Of a stretch of 64,000 nt of DNA, positions 12,257-23,453 are shown one piece after another. This DNA comes from Monomorium pharaonis (Eukaryota > Arthropoda > Insecta > Hymenoptera > Formicidae): NCBI RefSeq assembly GCF_013373865.1, contig NC_050471.1, positions 17,355,047 to 17,419,046 on the forward strand, read 5' to 3'. A program made the translations under genes and the position numbers. The first letter of the stretch is position 1, and each line of letters begins with the position of its first letter. The notes beneath the pieces are model-generated. The model saw only the letters and a program-made list of their open reading frames with translations. It made no database searches and was not told the DNA's origin.

Positions 12257-15200
12257 GTGAGTCACTTGAACGTATTTTGTTTTGGGAAGGAGAACACCAA
12301 ATTTTATCAATAAATATTTATTTAGATGTATCAACCAATGTACGGGCAAGGATATCCTTTGCAATATTATCCACCGGGTTATCCCTTGCAATATTATCCG
12401 CCATTGGCAGCGACAACAGCATATTATCCCACAATGCAACCCGCTCCTGTAAGACCTACCATTATGGTACCTGTAAGTATCAAATAATTTCTGAACATTT
12501 ATTTAGAGCGAAACTTAAGTGGTAATACCACTGTAAAAATCTAAAATAAAGCGTTTTTTGCGATTTTTTTTTATGGCAGGAAAAGTGAGATAATAATAAT
12601 AATATTCAAGGATGTTATTAATCATGTCCTTAAGTGTTCAAAAAAAAATATTTATTCAAAAATAGTACAAAATGGCGACGCTGGCGTCATTCTCGCGAAG
12701 CATGTTGAATTTGAGGCGCTCTGCGACACGCAGCGTAACTGACGCAAATTTGAATCTGGAAAAAAACAAAAAATTTTCTCTTAATCCATAAGTATAGCTA
12801 GAGAAATACATAGGGGATTTTGAAAATATTAATTTTTGTGTGATTGGCGAGCATTTGAAGTAACAAGTTCAATTTTTGACAAAAAAGGGGGCAATCATTT
12901 GTCAATAAATAATGTTAAAATCAACTTATGGAAAATCCCGTACGTACTTCTCTTCGGAATGTTATTTTAAAGATATGGTCAAAATTTGGAGTGAACAGAA
13001 TGAAAATTGTTGGAATTATATTGCGTGCCGTTTTAAAAAATCGTGTTTCGAGAAAAACGCCTTTAAAGTTTTGAGATGTGTTATGGACGTGAAAAAATGA
13101 AAAATTTGACTGTTTAAAAATTTTTACCATTAATTTGTTATTCCAGGATCATAAAGCTGCCCTTCCCTGCTCAAATATTTTTCCTCATTTTCTTTCCTCG
13201 TCGATTTTATGCCGGTGCGTGCCGCATCTCTTTTGCCGCATCTGTCAAAGCTTGGCGTGCTTGATCCGCATAGCATTGGCTTCAAGACAAAAATTGTATG
13301 CTTGAAGGTCAATATCCATCTTCAAAACTTTCATAATTCGCAGAATATTAGTCAGACCGTCGTTAAAATTACAGTAATATCAGTCGCTACATTCAATACT
13401 TTTTTGTCACTTGAGGACTTAGGAGCCAAGTTCCGAACAGTAGCATTAAAACTATCGTGTCTGTTTTGCGTGTAGCCTCCCAAGCAACGATTTAGCAACT
13501 CGTCACGGCTCAACTCCTCATAAATCAGTTTGATGGCTTGATAAACTTTCTTCGATAGCGGCGGCTTATGATGGAAGGTCTAAGAAATCCGCTGCTTGCG
13601 CCTTCTTCCAGTCACACCAAGACTCTGAGCACTTCGCGTGCTGCGAATTTTCGTCGGTTGACATCTTATGAAATAAGGTCGTCCAGATTTCATTTTTCAT
13701 ATTTTCCAAGGAGTTCGGATTCCACCGTATTGCCAACCCATAATAAATTGTTAATTGATCAATTAATTTGGTAATTAATTTACCTTTTCTTTCGAGGCCA
13801 TTTTTTTCCCAGATTTCTCAATCAAGTGCCCATTCTCTTTTGTATATGATCGATACACTCTTTCTTTTGCACTTCAAAATTTTTGTACGGATTTTACGGA
13901 TTTTTCTCCATTATGCCCTTGAATGTTTTGTTGTCACCATCACCGATGTAGTTTGCGTTTGATGCCATGCAAAGTTTCGGAGCGTTCAAACATCTCGACG
14001 ACAGTGTCTATCTCCATTTTACCAGATAAAATGCCAGCCTTCATGGTTCGATTGACATTGATCGGTGTATGTTTTGAGCATTTCTTCATACTCAGCTGTT
14101 CCTGATTTATTCTTTTAGTACTCGCAAGACTTACAGTACTTCGACTTCACTTCAACGTCGACGATTTTGCCTGTGACCATCCAATCAATGACGTGATTCC
14201 GAAAAGCGACGAAAATCCACGTTTTTTCCACGAACCATCACCGGAAACAGTTATCCCTGCAAATAGTCCATTTTCTTTACTTTTCTTTTTCTCTTCTTCC
14301 GCTGCTTTCTTCATACTACCGTCTCGTTACCTACGGTTACCGTTGCGATCGAAATCATCTAATCTGTCGTAAAAAGATTGAAATATCTATCGTGGCAATT
14401 CCATGAATGTACAAAACTTGATTATTCCATGTAGCCCCACTCCTAATAGTCGCATTGCTAGCACGATTTGACAGTTAATTTCATATCCATTTCGTATAAA
14501 TGGACTACTTGGAATGTCAACTCTTGGACAATTTGGGCAAGAGATGAGTATTTTGAAGCCTAAACCTGGAGGACTTGTTTCATGAAACGTTATGTCTGAA
14601 TCGCACGTTTTGTACTTCACGTGTTGCGAAATGGGCAGAGAAAACGGCAAAAAGTTTATGATTCTATAGCCAAATTCATATTTTACATCGAAATCTTCAT
14701 CACCAACTAATTTTTTGGCAGAAGCACTGACTCCTATCGAATTGCTCTCAGCCTCAAATCTATTCAACGTTTGTCTCGCTGACACATTGCTCCGACGCCA
14801 CGTTGGATATGATGTTTTTGTACTTTTCTTGCCCGTGAACACTTTTTTGTCACTCATTGTAACTCATAAGAATTCTAAGGCTACAAATAAATTATCAAAA
14901 ATCAGCACTACACACAAAAATCGTGATTTCAAGCGAAGAAATGATGTCCTTTCTGTGGATGTACTGACGTTGTACTAACGTACTTTTGTTTGAAAATACT
15001 TCTAACTGAACACAAACTCCTTCTAATGACATCTGTTAGTGTATTAGAGAAGTTAGAAATCAAAAGATAAGTCATTAGACTGTATCCTTCCAGCAGGTAT
15101 CTATGTGTCGCAGGTAATCGTTTCGGAGCAATCCGACGCGCTTGGAAAAGAGCTCGAAATTTCAAAGAAAAAAATTTTGTACAGACAAAACTTTTTCGCT

Positions 15201-16060
15201 TTATTCTAGAAGGTTCAAAGCGTCTTTTAAGTCAATTTTAAAAAATCGATTTTCTGAAAATTATTACAGTGGTCTTACCTCTTAAAAAATATTGTGTAAA
15301 TTAAAATTTTTTATATATAAATATATGGGACGAACCACATCAACTGGACACCCCACCTGCCCAAAAATTGACACAATTAAATCGAGTTTGAGAGCTCAAA
15401 ATTTTCGTGAGAACATGGTCTTTCAGATGCTAATTGGCGCCTTAGCCAAATCCAACATGGCGGTACTAATATGGCGGGTGAAAAGACGGAAATCCTCTAA
15501 ATTGCTCACGAATATCTTTACAAGTCGAACAAAATTCTTTTGCATTAGATTATCATATCTATATGGTTTTTGGATCGCTAAAAATAGACCATATAGAAGC
15601 CGAACAAAATTCTTTTGCACAGGACCAGATTACCATGTCATAATATAGTTGTAGTAAACCATTATACCAACGTATGTTTGTTATACAGTAGTTATAGATC
15701 TGTTGTAGTTGAGTTATACTGTTGGTCAAAGACAAAACACCCATATTTCACTTTTTTATCTAGAGATATAAAGGAATTTGACGAATTTGTAAACCGTGTT
15801 TTTTTTTATTCAAAAAGACCTCAATTTATATCCAAGATCTCTTAGTATTCTAATCACCAACATAACATCTTGTTTCACAGAATGGTTTCGATGGTACTCG
15901 ATTTGACGGCATCTCGCAGCCGGTGTTGCCACCACCGCCACCAGGAGTAGCCGCAAACGCCGCACAGTTGGCCGCGATGGCTGGTCACAGTGTGGCCCTT
16001 TCACAAAAGAAGGGCTCGTTCTTGGGAGGAGGAACAGAGGGCGGTTATACCTTTTGGTAA
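12153..16060 (+). CDS. DAZAP2: DAZ-associated protein 2 orthologue, 5' partial
   Basis: Three joined exons (12153-12256, 12326-12472 and 15881-16060) encode about 142 residues of a proline- and tyrosine-rich protein. The vertebrate protein is 168 residues, so roughly 25 N-terminal residues and the start codon lie on an exon I could not find. The C-terminus is diagnostic: a run of five prolines, then NAAQLAAMAG, a basic QKKGSF patch, and the final GGYTFW before TAA. DAZAP2 is a small PPxY-bearing adaptor that binds DAZ family RNA-binding proteins and other WW-domain or nuclear partners; that is family knowledge. PPPPTYDQ in the first visible exon is the expected PPxY-type motif. The 69-bp and 3.4-kb introns are both phase 0; the larger one holds a dead Mutator-like element. 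Identity is confident; the first visible acceptor is uncertain by 6 bp. Confidence 0.9.
12326..12472 (+). CDS. DAZAP2: DAZAP2 coding exon, tyrosine/proline repeats
   Basis: This 49-codon exon lies between TTTATTTAG and GTAAGT. It contains two copies of GYPLQYYPP. It ends with PVRPTIMVP. Both boundaries are phase 0. Confidence 0.9.
12520..15280 (-). mobile_element. Mutator-like DNA transposon, decayed, in DAZAP2 intron
   Basis: The left end GGTAATACCACTGTAAAAAT and the inward-read right end GGTAAGACCACTGTAATAAT form the terminal inverted repeats. Outside them lie related strings, ACTTAAG on the left and TCTTAAA on the right, consistent with a worn 9-bp duplication as made by Mutator-like elements. 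The interior encodes a broken transposase on the minus strand, opposite to the host gene. Length is about 2.76 kb, near full size for such an element. Confidence 0.75.
13130..14857 (-). pseudogene. Mutator-like transposase, frameshifted
   Basis: The first 156 codons (14857 down to 14387) are open and contain GLGFKILISCPNCPR, then INCQIVLAMRLLGVGLHG and FCTFMELPR. This pattern is known from the insect Mutator-like transposase domain. Further downstream, in shifted frames, come ITVSGDGSWKKRGFSSL (about 14190-14260), with the likely catalytic aspartate, then KSKYCKSCEY (about 14120), SGKMEIDTVVEMFERSETLHG (about 13960-14035, joined from the translation), GDGDNKTFKG (about 13930) and the C-terminal SREGQLYDPGI (about 13140). 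Several frameshifts and stops make it non-functional. The transposase would cut and paste the element via the inverted repeats described for 12520-15280. Confidence 0.75.
15281..15880. other. Remainder of DAZAP2 intron
   Basis: This intronic stretch contains a 17-bp direct repeat (AACAAAATTCTTTTGCA near 15531 and 15602) and otherwise nothing I can name. It ends at the acceptor of the last coding exon. Confidence 0.5.
15881..16060 (+). CDS. DAZAP2: DAZAP2 terminal coding exon
   Basis: It follows the acceptor TTTCACAG and encodes 59 residues plus TAA. It contains the polyproline run and the conserved C-terminus ending GGYTFW, the strongest evidence for the identification. Confidence 0.93.
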   Translation, partial: NGFDGTRFDGISQPVLPPPPPGVAANAAQLAAMAGHSVALSQKKGSFLGGGTEGGYTFW

Positions 16061-17180
16061 ACCACCTAACCACCTTTCGTAACACACACGCAGAACATAT
16101 ACACTCACGTATACACACATCACATTAATTATCGGGAGCGCCATGTCGTTATCGAGACGATGAGAGATTACGTATGTAGGTAAATTTCTGTTAGAGCTCC
16201 GCTTTTCTCACATGGCAGCTTCATCGATATCTATTAGTGTACCGTGTGTGCGGACTGATACACACAATATATACACATGAGACACTCAACCATATGACAT
16301 ACATGTACATCACACGTACGTAAAATATACATTTTAACATGATACTAAGACAACAACTGTGAGGGTTTCCACACGATTCACATACGGCGATATTTGCGAT
16401 CGATAGAAGCGATCCAATGATCTCAAGGACACCGCCGCCGTCTTGGTGATCGATCTACGCATCTCGTGTACTGTTGAACTGCATAAAATCGTCCCGGCCG
16501 AGGAAGACTCGGACATGATGGCACTCGTCGAACATCTTCGAAAACTAATTTCTTGAAAGCTCATCGTTCCAATGGTGAAACTTGGCGGACAGTGAGAGAG
16601 TTACGCTGAGAGTTTTGAAGGATCCGTGAAGATCCGAAAGCTCAAGATCCAAGATACCGAGAATCCACGATTATCGAAGGCTCGTTTCGTCGTATCATCG
16701 AATCCGGAATTTCAAATTTCAGCAATCGTAATTTCTCCAAATTTGAAAAACTCTAAAAATCAAAATCATTGTAATTTATTACACAGTTTAAAAAAATATA
16801 ACAGGACTAATCATTTCTTATAGTTATTTTGGAAGCTAGATGTGAAATCAGGTTTCCATATTATATATCACATCACAATTTTGAGAAATTTGTGATTAAA
16901 GTTACAAAAGAGTTTTAATGTACTTTGTCATATTATTATTATAATGTTGCATTACATTTTATGGTTATGCATTGACTATCAAGGAAAAAAAGGTAGTATT
17001 TGTTATATTTTAGAAGTGTATTAAAGTGATCTTATGTGTATTTTATCCAAATTTAATTTTATTTGTAACTGGCATGGACACAAAAATTAAGTTGCCAACA
17101 TTGTATTTTTTGCTTGTAATGACATAAATTCAATATTGTTGCGACGAGAGACTAAGAGCTTTAATTATAATAAACATATT
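16061..17180 (+). other. DAZAP2: Probable DAZAP2 3' untranslated region
   Basis: The stretch after the stop codon is less AT-rich than the spacer to about 16720, which fits a transcribed 3' end. A candidate polyadenylation signal AATAAA is at 17169-17174, followed by a GT-rich run from 17197. The true 3' end cannot be fixed from sequence alone. Confidence 0.4.
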
Positions 17181-17195
17181 ATATTTTTAGAAGTC

Positions 17196-17196
<1 letters not shown>

Positions 17197-17260
<64 letters not shown>
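17197..17260. repeat. (TG)n microsatellite
   Basis: About 31 TG dinucleotides in a row, followed by TATATA. It lies just downstream of the candidate DAZAP2 polyadenylation signal. Confidence 0.95.
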
Positions 17261-17266
<6 letters not shown>

Positions 17267-18208
17267 GGAAATGCATCGAATGTGGAACAGTTTAAATTGG
17301 ATCTCCATTATTACTTGGAAACTAAATATTGCATCATATGTATACAGATAAAAATATGATCTGCTTAGTTAATTAAAGAAATAACCCATATTTCATACAT
17401 TCATATTCTTTTCTATATAAAATCTGCTAAAAGCGAATTCGTCAAAAGCGAGAAAGTTATACTTTTATGATTCTGTCTCTTAAGCAAGCCTAACGAAATA
17501 ACTTTCGAGTTTTTAGAACTACATAAATACGTAATAAGATGTATAAACCAAGAAAATGTAACATTAATACTTCGGTCATATAGAAATTCCAAATTAGGCC
17601 CCTATTTTGTCAGATGCTCTTTTTGACATACGTCATGAAAACATTTAAAAAATACGAAACTATTATTAAAATTACTATACCATTAATAGAAGACATTTTC
17701 TAAATTGTATTCATGTTCTGAACATTGTTTTTCTAACTGTTATTTAAAAAATATTGTGGTGTTCCAAATTCGGTACCTTTTCCTTATATATGGGGCGTTT
17801 TCTGTGACACAAAGAATAGAATAATATTTTGACTAATAATGGATATCTAGAAGCTTATTTTCAGTGTAGGCCGTATTTTCAGCGACCCTAGAAACCCCTA
17901 AACGCTTATTTTGAAGCCTATGTCGTATCCTGACATTTTGATCAAATATTCTGTCCATAAATAAGAGAATATAGTCCCAATTTCGCGCAATATTATCAAA
18001 ATATTATTTTCTGATATTTTGATCGAATATTCTGTAAGTAAATCAGTGATTTCAGTCCCAATATCGCCTAATATTGATACTGCCATGTTAAATTTTTCAA
18101 AAAGTGCCAGACGGCATTTAAAAATAGTTGTTTCCAGCTGCAATTTATTGACTTTTAAACTGAAATATATTCTGGGCAGAGGAGGTCTTCGTTTTATAGA
18201 GAACGCCT
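17261..18208. other. Spacer with diverged direct repeat
   Basis: No gene is seen. Two diverged direct copies of an 80-bp segment, each with ATTTTGATC and AATATTCTGT, lie at about 17930-18000 and 18010-18075. Confidence 0.4.
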
Positions 18209-18210
18209 CA

Positions 18211-18278
<68 letters not shown>
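18209..18278. repeat. (TA)n microsatellite
   Basis: A TA run of about 70 bp interrupted once by CA. It forces open frames of alternating Y and I on both strands, which are not genes. Confidence 0.95.
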
Positions 18279-18280
<2 letters not shown>

Positions 18281-19828
18281 TATGCATGTAAAAGTATGAC
18301 AAATAATGGACGTTTTCCAGCAAGCAACACACAAGGACACTGTAATGCAGTGAATCATTTCATCCTTGATTAATATTGGCAAACAAAGAATGAAAGAATT
18401 TATTGTGTTACACTGTGACGCTTGTTAGAAAGTTATCACAGAATTGTCATAGAAATTTCATTTATTATATTATAACATTCCTAAAGATATTTATCATTAC
18501 TACATTATTGCAATCTTGCGAAAACATATTCTGTAATCTTTTTGCACTATATGCGTAGAAATTTTTCTTTATACTTAATCATGATAGCTTATTAATATAG
18601 CCCCAAAAAATTTGTTTAAGAAAAAGTTTTTAACTGAAAATACTTAACATAACATACTTAATTTTAATTACAATAAAAGTCCAGCACGTTAAATCGTATC
18701 ATAATTATAATAAGATAAAATATGTGAAAATAATCCTTTTTGAAATTTTAATTATAAATTTCTCAAAATTGTGATGTGAAAAAAAAAGTTAAAAACCAGA
18801 TTTGTATTCAGTATAAAAAAAAATTACAGAAGATGACCCATTCTTTTTCTTTAACATTTTCTTATTTTATTGAATTGAAGGAAATATAAAAAATTAAAAT
18901 TCCAAGTCCTATAAATTTGAAATTCTAAAAATGGATGAAAATTTCAAGGAATTTAGAATCTCAATAGAACATCTTTCCAAAATATTCTTGTAAAAAATTG
19001 TTTCCAAAAATCTACAAATTTACACAAATTTAGGAACTCTGATAATAAGCTTTAGAATGCTCAGAAAACATGAGCTCCAATTGAAGGAGACGAAAAATAG
19101 TAATTTATGAGTATCTATAATCTCGAGTTTTTCAGGATTCAAGGTATGCAGGATCTAGCTTTAATAGCTTGTATTAGTTAAGGTAATTCGAAAATTTTAG
19201 TTAAATTTTTCTTAAATTTAACTAAAATCACCGATCAAGCATTTTTCCGATGAGATAAAACATTAAGAATCATACATGTTTAAGTAAGTTTCCGAAAACT
19301 CGTGTCCTCGAGGCAATCCATTCGCGGATCTACGATGTCGGAGAACACTCCGAGTTTTCGAACTCGGAGCAGTCAATGTGCGTTTCCCACGAAGAATAGT
19401 TATTGCAAGAGAATGTTATTTTACGAAAAATAAACTAGTTAGATCAACGAAAGGCGGACTGATGCCACTGACAAGAAACGACATTGTCGTTGTGCTCATT
19501 GAAGCCGAAAAAAGGAGAGGATAGAAATCCAATGTCGACGATTATAGAAATTCACAAGACATATTGCGTTGATATTTATATTTAAATTATTGTTATTTAA
19601 ACAATTTATTTGCAGATCCTCCTTAGAGAGTCACACGATTTATTTGATATCTTCAGAGACGGTTGCGTTCAGAAAACACAGTTACCAGTAAGCGATCAGT
19701 GAGCAGCTAGTAATTATTGGTCTTTACTGTTAGATCTCTAAATTTAGACCAATTATATTAGCGAATTACTCAACTGTTGTACAACGGTTGTGTTTTCTGA
19801 ACATAGCCAATGAAAATAAGAAAAGGAG
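18279..19828. other. AT-rich spacer
   Basis: No gene was recognised. A less AT-rich patch at about 19300-19540 contains inverted CTCCGAGTT/AACTCGGAG and could be promoter-proximal or transcribed DNA, but nothing identifies it. Confidence 0.35.
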
Positions 19829-19883
<55 letters not shown>

Positions 19884-19885
19884 AG
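19829..19885. repeat. (GA)n and G-run microsatellite
   Basis: A GAGA run is followed by a stretch of G. A (CG)n/(TG)n patch follows at about 20040-20070. The long open frames over this stretch on the minus strand are products of the repeats. Confidence 0.9.
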
Positions 19886-20251
19886 GAGAGAATGAGAGCG
19901 TGAGAGAGAGTGAAATGAGTTTTATATCATGGAAAAAGCGTGCAATAAGCGTAAATCTATTGTAACAATTAAAAAACGATATTAATTGAATTGTGAATTC
20001 GTTATCGCGTTGAATGAGAACACAAGTTTGCGTGTATGCGCGCGCGCGCGTGTGTGTGCGTGTGCATGTGTGTGAGTGAGGGAATGTATATGTGTGAGTG
20101 AGTGGGAAAAAGTGAAGTGAGACAAAAGTGAACAAAAGGTAAACAATGAATTGAAACAAAAATGTACCACTGTGCGATGATCAATTGTACCAGTTAATAA
20201 ATGCTATGATCATGTAATTCGTTAATTGAAAATTTTTCTTTTTTCGGTGCG

Positions 20252-20271
20252 ATGGCTTCATCACATGAAAA
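20252..20271 (+). CDS. Possible short first coding exon
   Basis: ATG opens six codons (MASSHE) and two further bases, directly followed by the consensus donor GTAAGTAAAG. The upstream 70 bp is not open in frame. A start codon this close to a perfect donor fits a first coding exon of an unseen downstream plus-strand gene, but no partner exon was found, and chance is quite possible. Confidence 0.22.
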
Positions 20272-20279
20272 GTAAGTAA

Positions 20280-21135
20280 AGAAATTAAGTTTGAATTTTT
20301 AAAGTCTATCATGTAAGACCGAATTACATGATTTCGGATTTTCACTTAAGAAGGGTCTATTGAAATTTGCTAGAAAAAATCTCACTACTGATGAATAAGA
20401 ATATGATTACTTAAGTAAAATAAATCATAACAAATCAGTAAAGTTTAGATCGTATGTATAAATAAAGAAACGATAAAAGACTATAAGACCAACAAAGGAT
20501 TAAATATAGTTAATATATAATATTAAAGATCCTGGAATCATCTGTTTTACCGTCACAAAGACAGTAATTTTTGTTTCGCAATATCTTTATTTTATAGATT
20601 TGGACATCCTCAGGAATGAAAGTATACACATTACTACCAGTTTGTAAGATAAAATTTCTACTAAAAACAAAAAAATTGTTAATTCACATCGTAACGTTTG
20701 ATCAATATAAAAGATCTACATTTTGTACTTACAAAATTCATATCCACGGACTGGTGGACGAGGCTAAAATCTCTTAAATATCACTCAGGAGGGTGATCTT
20801 CATAACACATGTCAAAGTTCAGGTCATTGGGGCTGGTTCCTTTTTCATTAAGGTTTATAATTTATCATATTTATGAAACTATGTGAATAACTTTTTAACG
20901 AATAAGAGGGACGGCTGAAATCTTTTGAAAATCACTCGGGAAGGTGATCTTTATGGTGACCTTTATAATATATGTCAAGGCCATCAGAGCGGGCTCTCCT
21001 GATCGAAATATTTACCACGAAGAGAACAAATAGTATTATTAAGTTTCGAAAATTAGATTATAATGTTTAATTAATTGCGAGACGAAAATTTAGATTATAT
21101 ACATGTAAAAAGCCTATAAGTAGAGTATTGGAGTA
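20280..21135. other. Spacer with diverged GGTGATCTT repeats
   Basis: Two loosely similar segments (about 20770-20830 and 20905-20990) share CACTC(A/G)GGA, GGTGATCTT and ATGTCAA. No gene was recognised. Confidence 0.35.
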
Positions 21136-21749
21136 TTGGGGGTACCAGTAAGTTTTAAAGGATTTATAATAGAGGGCGTTAAATTGCATTGGACCCTAAC
21201 CTAACCACCCTCATGTTAAAGCATCATTATTAGGCTTAAGTTTTCAGTACGTCTCATTTTGTTCAAGTGTAAACAACATGGTTTTTTTGAACTTCAAATA
21301 TGTCAACTTTTGTGCCAACGAAACGCAATTTGCGGAAAGCTTTACTTTTCTGCCTCCATTTGAAAAAAAAGCAGCTGAAGGTCATTGATTGCTGTGTGAG
21401 GCTTATGGGGACTCCATGCTCCATCAATTTCAACTTGTGAGTACTGGTTTAGACGGTTCAAAAGTGGTGATTTTTTTTTTTTTTTTTTTTGACACAGAAG
21501 ATAAGAAACGTGAAGGAAAGCCAGAAATGTTTGAAGATTCAGAATTGGAGGCATTATTGAATGAAGACTCGTATCAAACGCAAGAAAAACTTGCAGAATC
21601 TTTGGGAGTGACTCGACAAGCAATTTTGTTACGTCTCAAGCCGTGGGAGTGGTCCAAAAGCAAGGAAATTGGGTACCATACGAATTAATGTCAAGAGACG
21701 TGGAAAAGAGATTTTTCATCTGCGAATAGCTGCTCCAAAGGCAAAAACG
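21136..21749 (+). mobile_element. Mariner element, 5' part only
   Basis: A TA (21134-21135) is followed by TTGGGGGTACCAGTAAG and TTTTAAAGGATTT, which have the form of a mariner 5' inverted repeat. The transposase reading begins at 21300. The copy ends abruptly at about 21749, where the palindromic repeat starts, and no 3' half was found beyond it. Confidence 0.75.
21300..21749 (+). pseudogene. Mariner transposase N-terminal fragment
   Basis: It starts MSTFVPTKRNLRKALLFCLH, the expected mariner N-terminus. After a frameshift in an A run (about 21363-21370) and an expanded T run (21473-21490) it continues with FEDSELEALLNEDSYQTQ, EKLAESLGVTRQAI and, in a shifted frame, KQGNWVPYELMSRDVEKR. These are the paired helix-turn-helix DNA-binding domain and the linker motif of mariner. 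The catalytic DD(34)D part, normally residues 150-345, is absent. It cannot encode an active transposase. Confidence 0.85.
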
Positions 21750-22451
21750 GCAGGCTTTGCTCGATTTCTGCTGCATTTTTGCTGTCAGTACTTCATGTGA
21801 TACATCGTGCTGTATCTTCGCCGCGTTTCTGGTGTCGCAGCGTGATAGCATTTCATGTTTCGTTTTTGCTGTCTTTCTGCGTTTAGAGTTTAATTTGTCA
21901 GATTGTGTTCGATATTTACTATGAATTTGCTGTCATGTTATGGTAGCAGATGATATTCGATTTTTGCTGTATTTCTATCAATATTTTCTGTTGATAATCT
22001 GTGCTGTTAGAAACTAAGCTTAATGAGGAAGCAGCAGATTGAAATCTGCTGCGGTATCATGCTCGAGTTTGCTGGCATATTGCGGGCAAGCTGCTAGCAT
22101 TTTGCTTGCTGGGAATATGCCAGCAAACTCGAGCATGATACCGCAGCAGATTTCAATCTGCTGCTTCCTCATTAAGCTTAGTTTCTAACAGCACAGATTA
22201 TCAACATAAAAAATTGATAGAAATACAGCAAAAATCGAATATTTTATCTGCTACCATAACATGACAGTAAATTCGTAATAAATATCGAACACAATCTGAC
22301 AAATTAAACTGTAAACGCAGAAAGACAGCAAAAACAAAGCATGAAATGCTATCACATTGCGACACCAGAAATGCGGCGAAGATACAGCACGATGTATTAC
22401 ATGAAGTACTGACAGCAAAAATGCAACAGAAGCCTCAAGCAGAGCCTGCCG
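21750..22451. mobile_element. 0.7-kb palindrome of CAGCA-word element
   Basis: Two arms of about 350 bp are reverse complements around 22097, with an intact stem GCTCGAGTTTGCTGGCATAT/complement at 22061-22081 and 22114-22134. The left arm ends in GCATTTTGCTTGCTGGG, the complement of the CCCAGCA end seen at 10306. The right arm lacks those outer bases, so the structure looks like two head-to-head copies, one truncated. The arms recur partly at 10306-10690 and 23150-23290. It interrupts or truncates the mariner copy on its left. Confidence 0.75.
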
Positions 22452-22980
22452 TCATGACATGCCGGCGAAAACGCGGCAGATATATAGAATGCGATCTGCT
22501 TTATCAGTTGTTGACGGCAAAAACATAGCAGAAATCGAGCACCAAACTATCATCACAAGTAATTGCAAAAATATAGCAAAAATTTAATACGATATGACGT
22601 ATTATTAATAATTTTTATTTATTGTTAGTAAAATAAATAATTAATGTATGTAATATACATAATATGTTTATTAATATTATTATTACATTTAATTTACATT
22701 ATATAATTTTATTTTGATATTTAATTTACATATACATTACAAATTATATATTTTATAATTATATACCTAAATTTAAATGTGGCGTATTCGACTGACTACA
22801 GAGTTTTAATCAAACCCAAGATGATATCACATGCAAAAATTTGAACTTTTTTTGATATGAAGATGGAAATCTTCGAGAAGACTTTCCGGAGGATCAGGCC
22901 CGGGAAGTGTAGGATTCGACGGGAGGTACGTCGGGCAATCAACCTTACTACCGCCTACTCACTAAAATCATCTATTATAG
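22452..22980. other. CAGCA-word tail and AT-rich spacer
   Basis: Words such as GCGGCAGATATA and GACGGCAAAAACATAGCAG continue to about 22580. AT-rich DNA follows to about 22780, then a less AT-rich patch without a recognised gene. Confidence 0.4.
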
Positions 22981-22981
22981 A

Positions 22982-23123
22982 AGATGGCTCCTGCACAGGA
23001 CGCGGCATCGCGGTGGCCAATCATCGTCTTGCTTTTTTAATACATATATGTATTATCAGAAAAGAAAGATGGTGATTGGCCACCGCAATGCCGCTTTGTC
23101 GCGTCCTGTGTGCAGGAGCCATC
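22982..23123. repeat. Inverted-repeat MITE
   Basis: The left arm AGATGGCTCCTGCACAGGA...GTGGCCAATCATC and the right arm fold back with a few gaps, around a TACATATATGTA centre. It is non-coding. Confidence 0.65.
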
Positions 23124-23290
23124 ACACATCTGATATAACAAACTCGCGTTCTATACCTGCCGCGTTTTTGTCATCATGCCATGACGGCAGGCTCTGCTCG
23201 ATTTCTGCTGCATTTTTGCTGTTAGTACTTCATGTGATACATCGTGCTGTATCTTCGCCGCGTTTCTGATATCGCAGCGTGATAACAAAT
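23124..23290. repeat. Fragment of CAGCA-word element
   Basis: GACGGCAGGCTCTGCTCGA and the following 110 bp match the outer part of the palindrome at 21750-22451 with few differences, then stop at about 23290. Confidence 0.6.
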
Positions 23291-23453
23291 ATGTCAAATT
23301 TCTAGCTACATTTTATTAATTTAAAGTGACATCATGACATCTGTTTTTTTACTTAATTTTTTGTGATATTGTGTCAACACACAATGTCTGATTTTTGTTT
23401 TGTTAATGTTATTAAATTTTGTTGTACTTTTGCTGCATTTTTGGGGGCACATT

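Noticed and set aside
16334..16564. 76-codon minus-strand frame behind DAZAP2
   Set aside because: It lies in the likely 3' untranslated region of DAZAP2 and has no start context or homology that I recognise.
19770..20159. 129-codon minus-strand frame with serine/leucine run
   Set aside because: It crosses GA, G and TG microsatellites, which create the composition.
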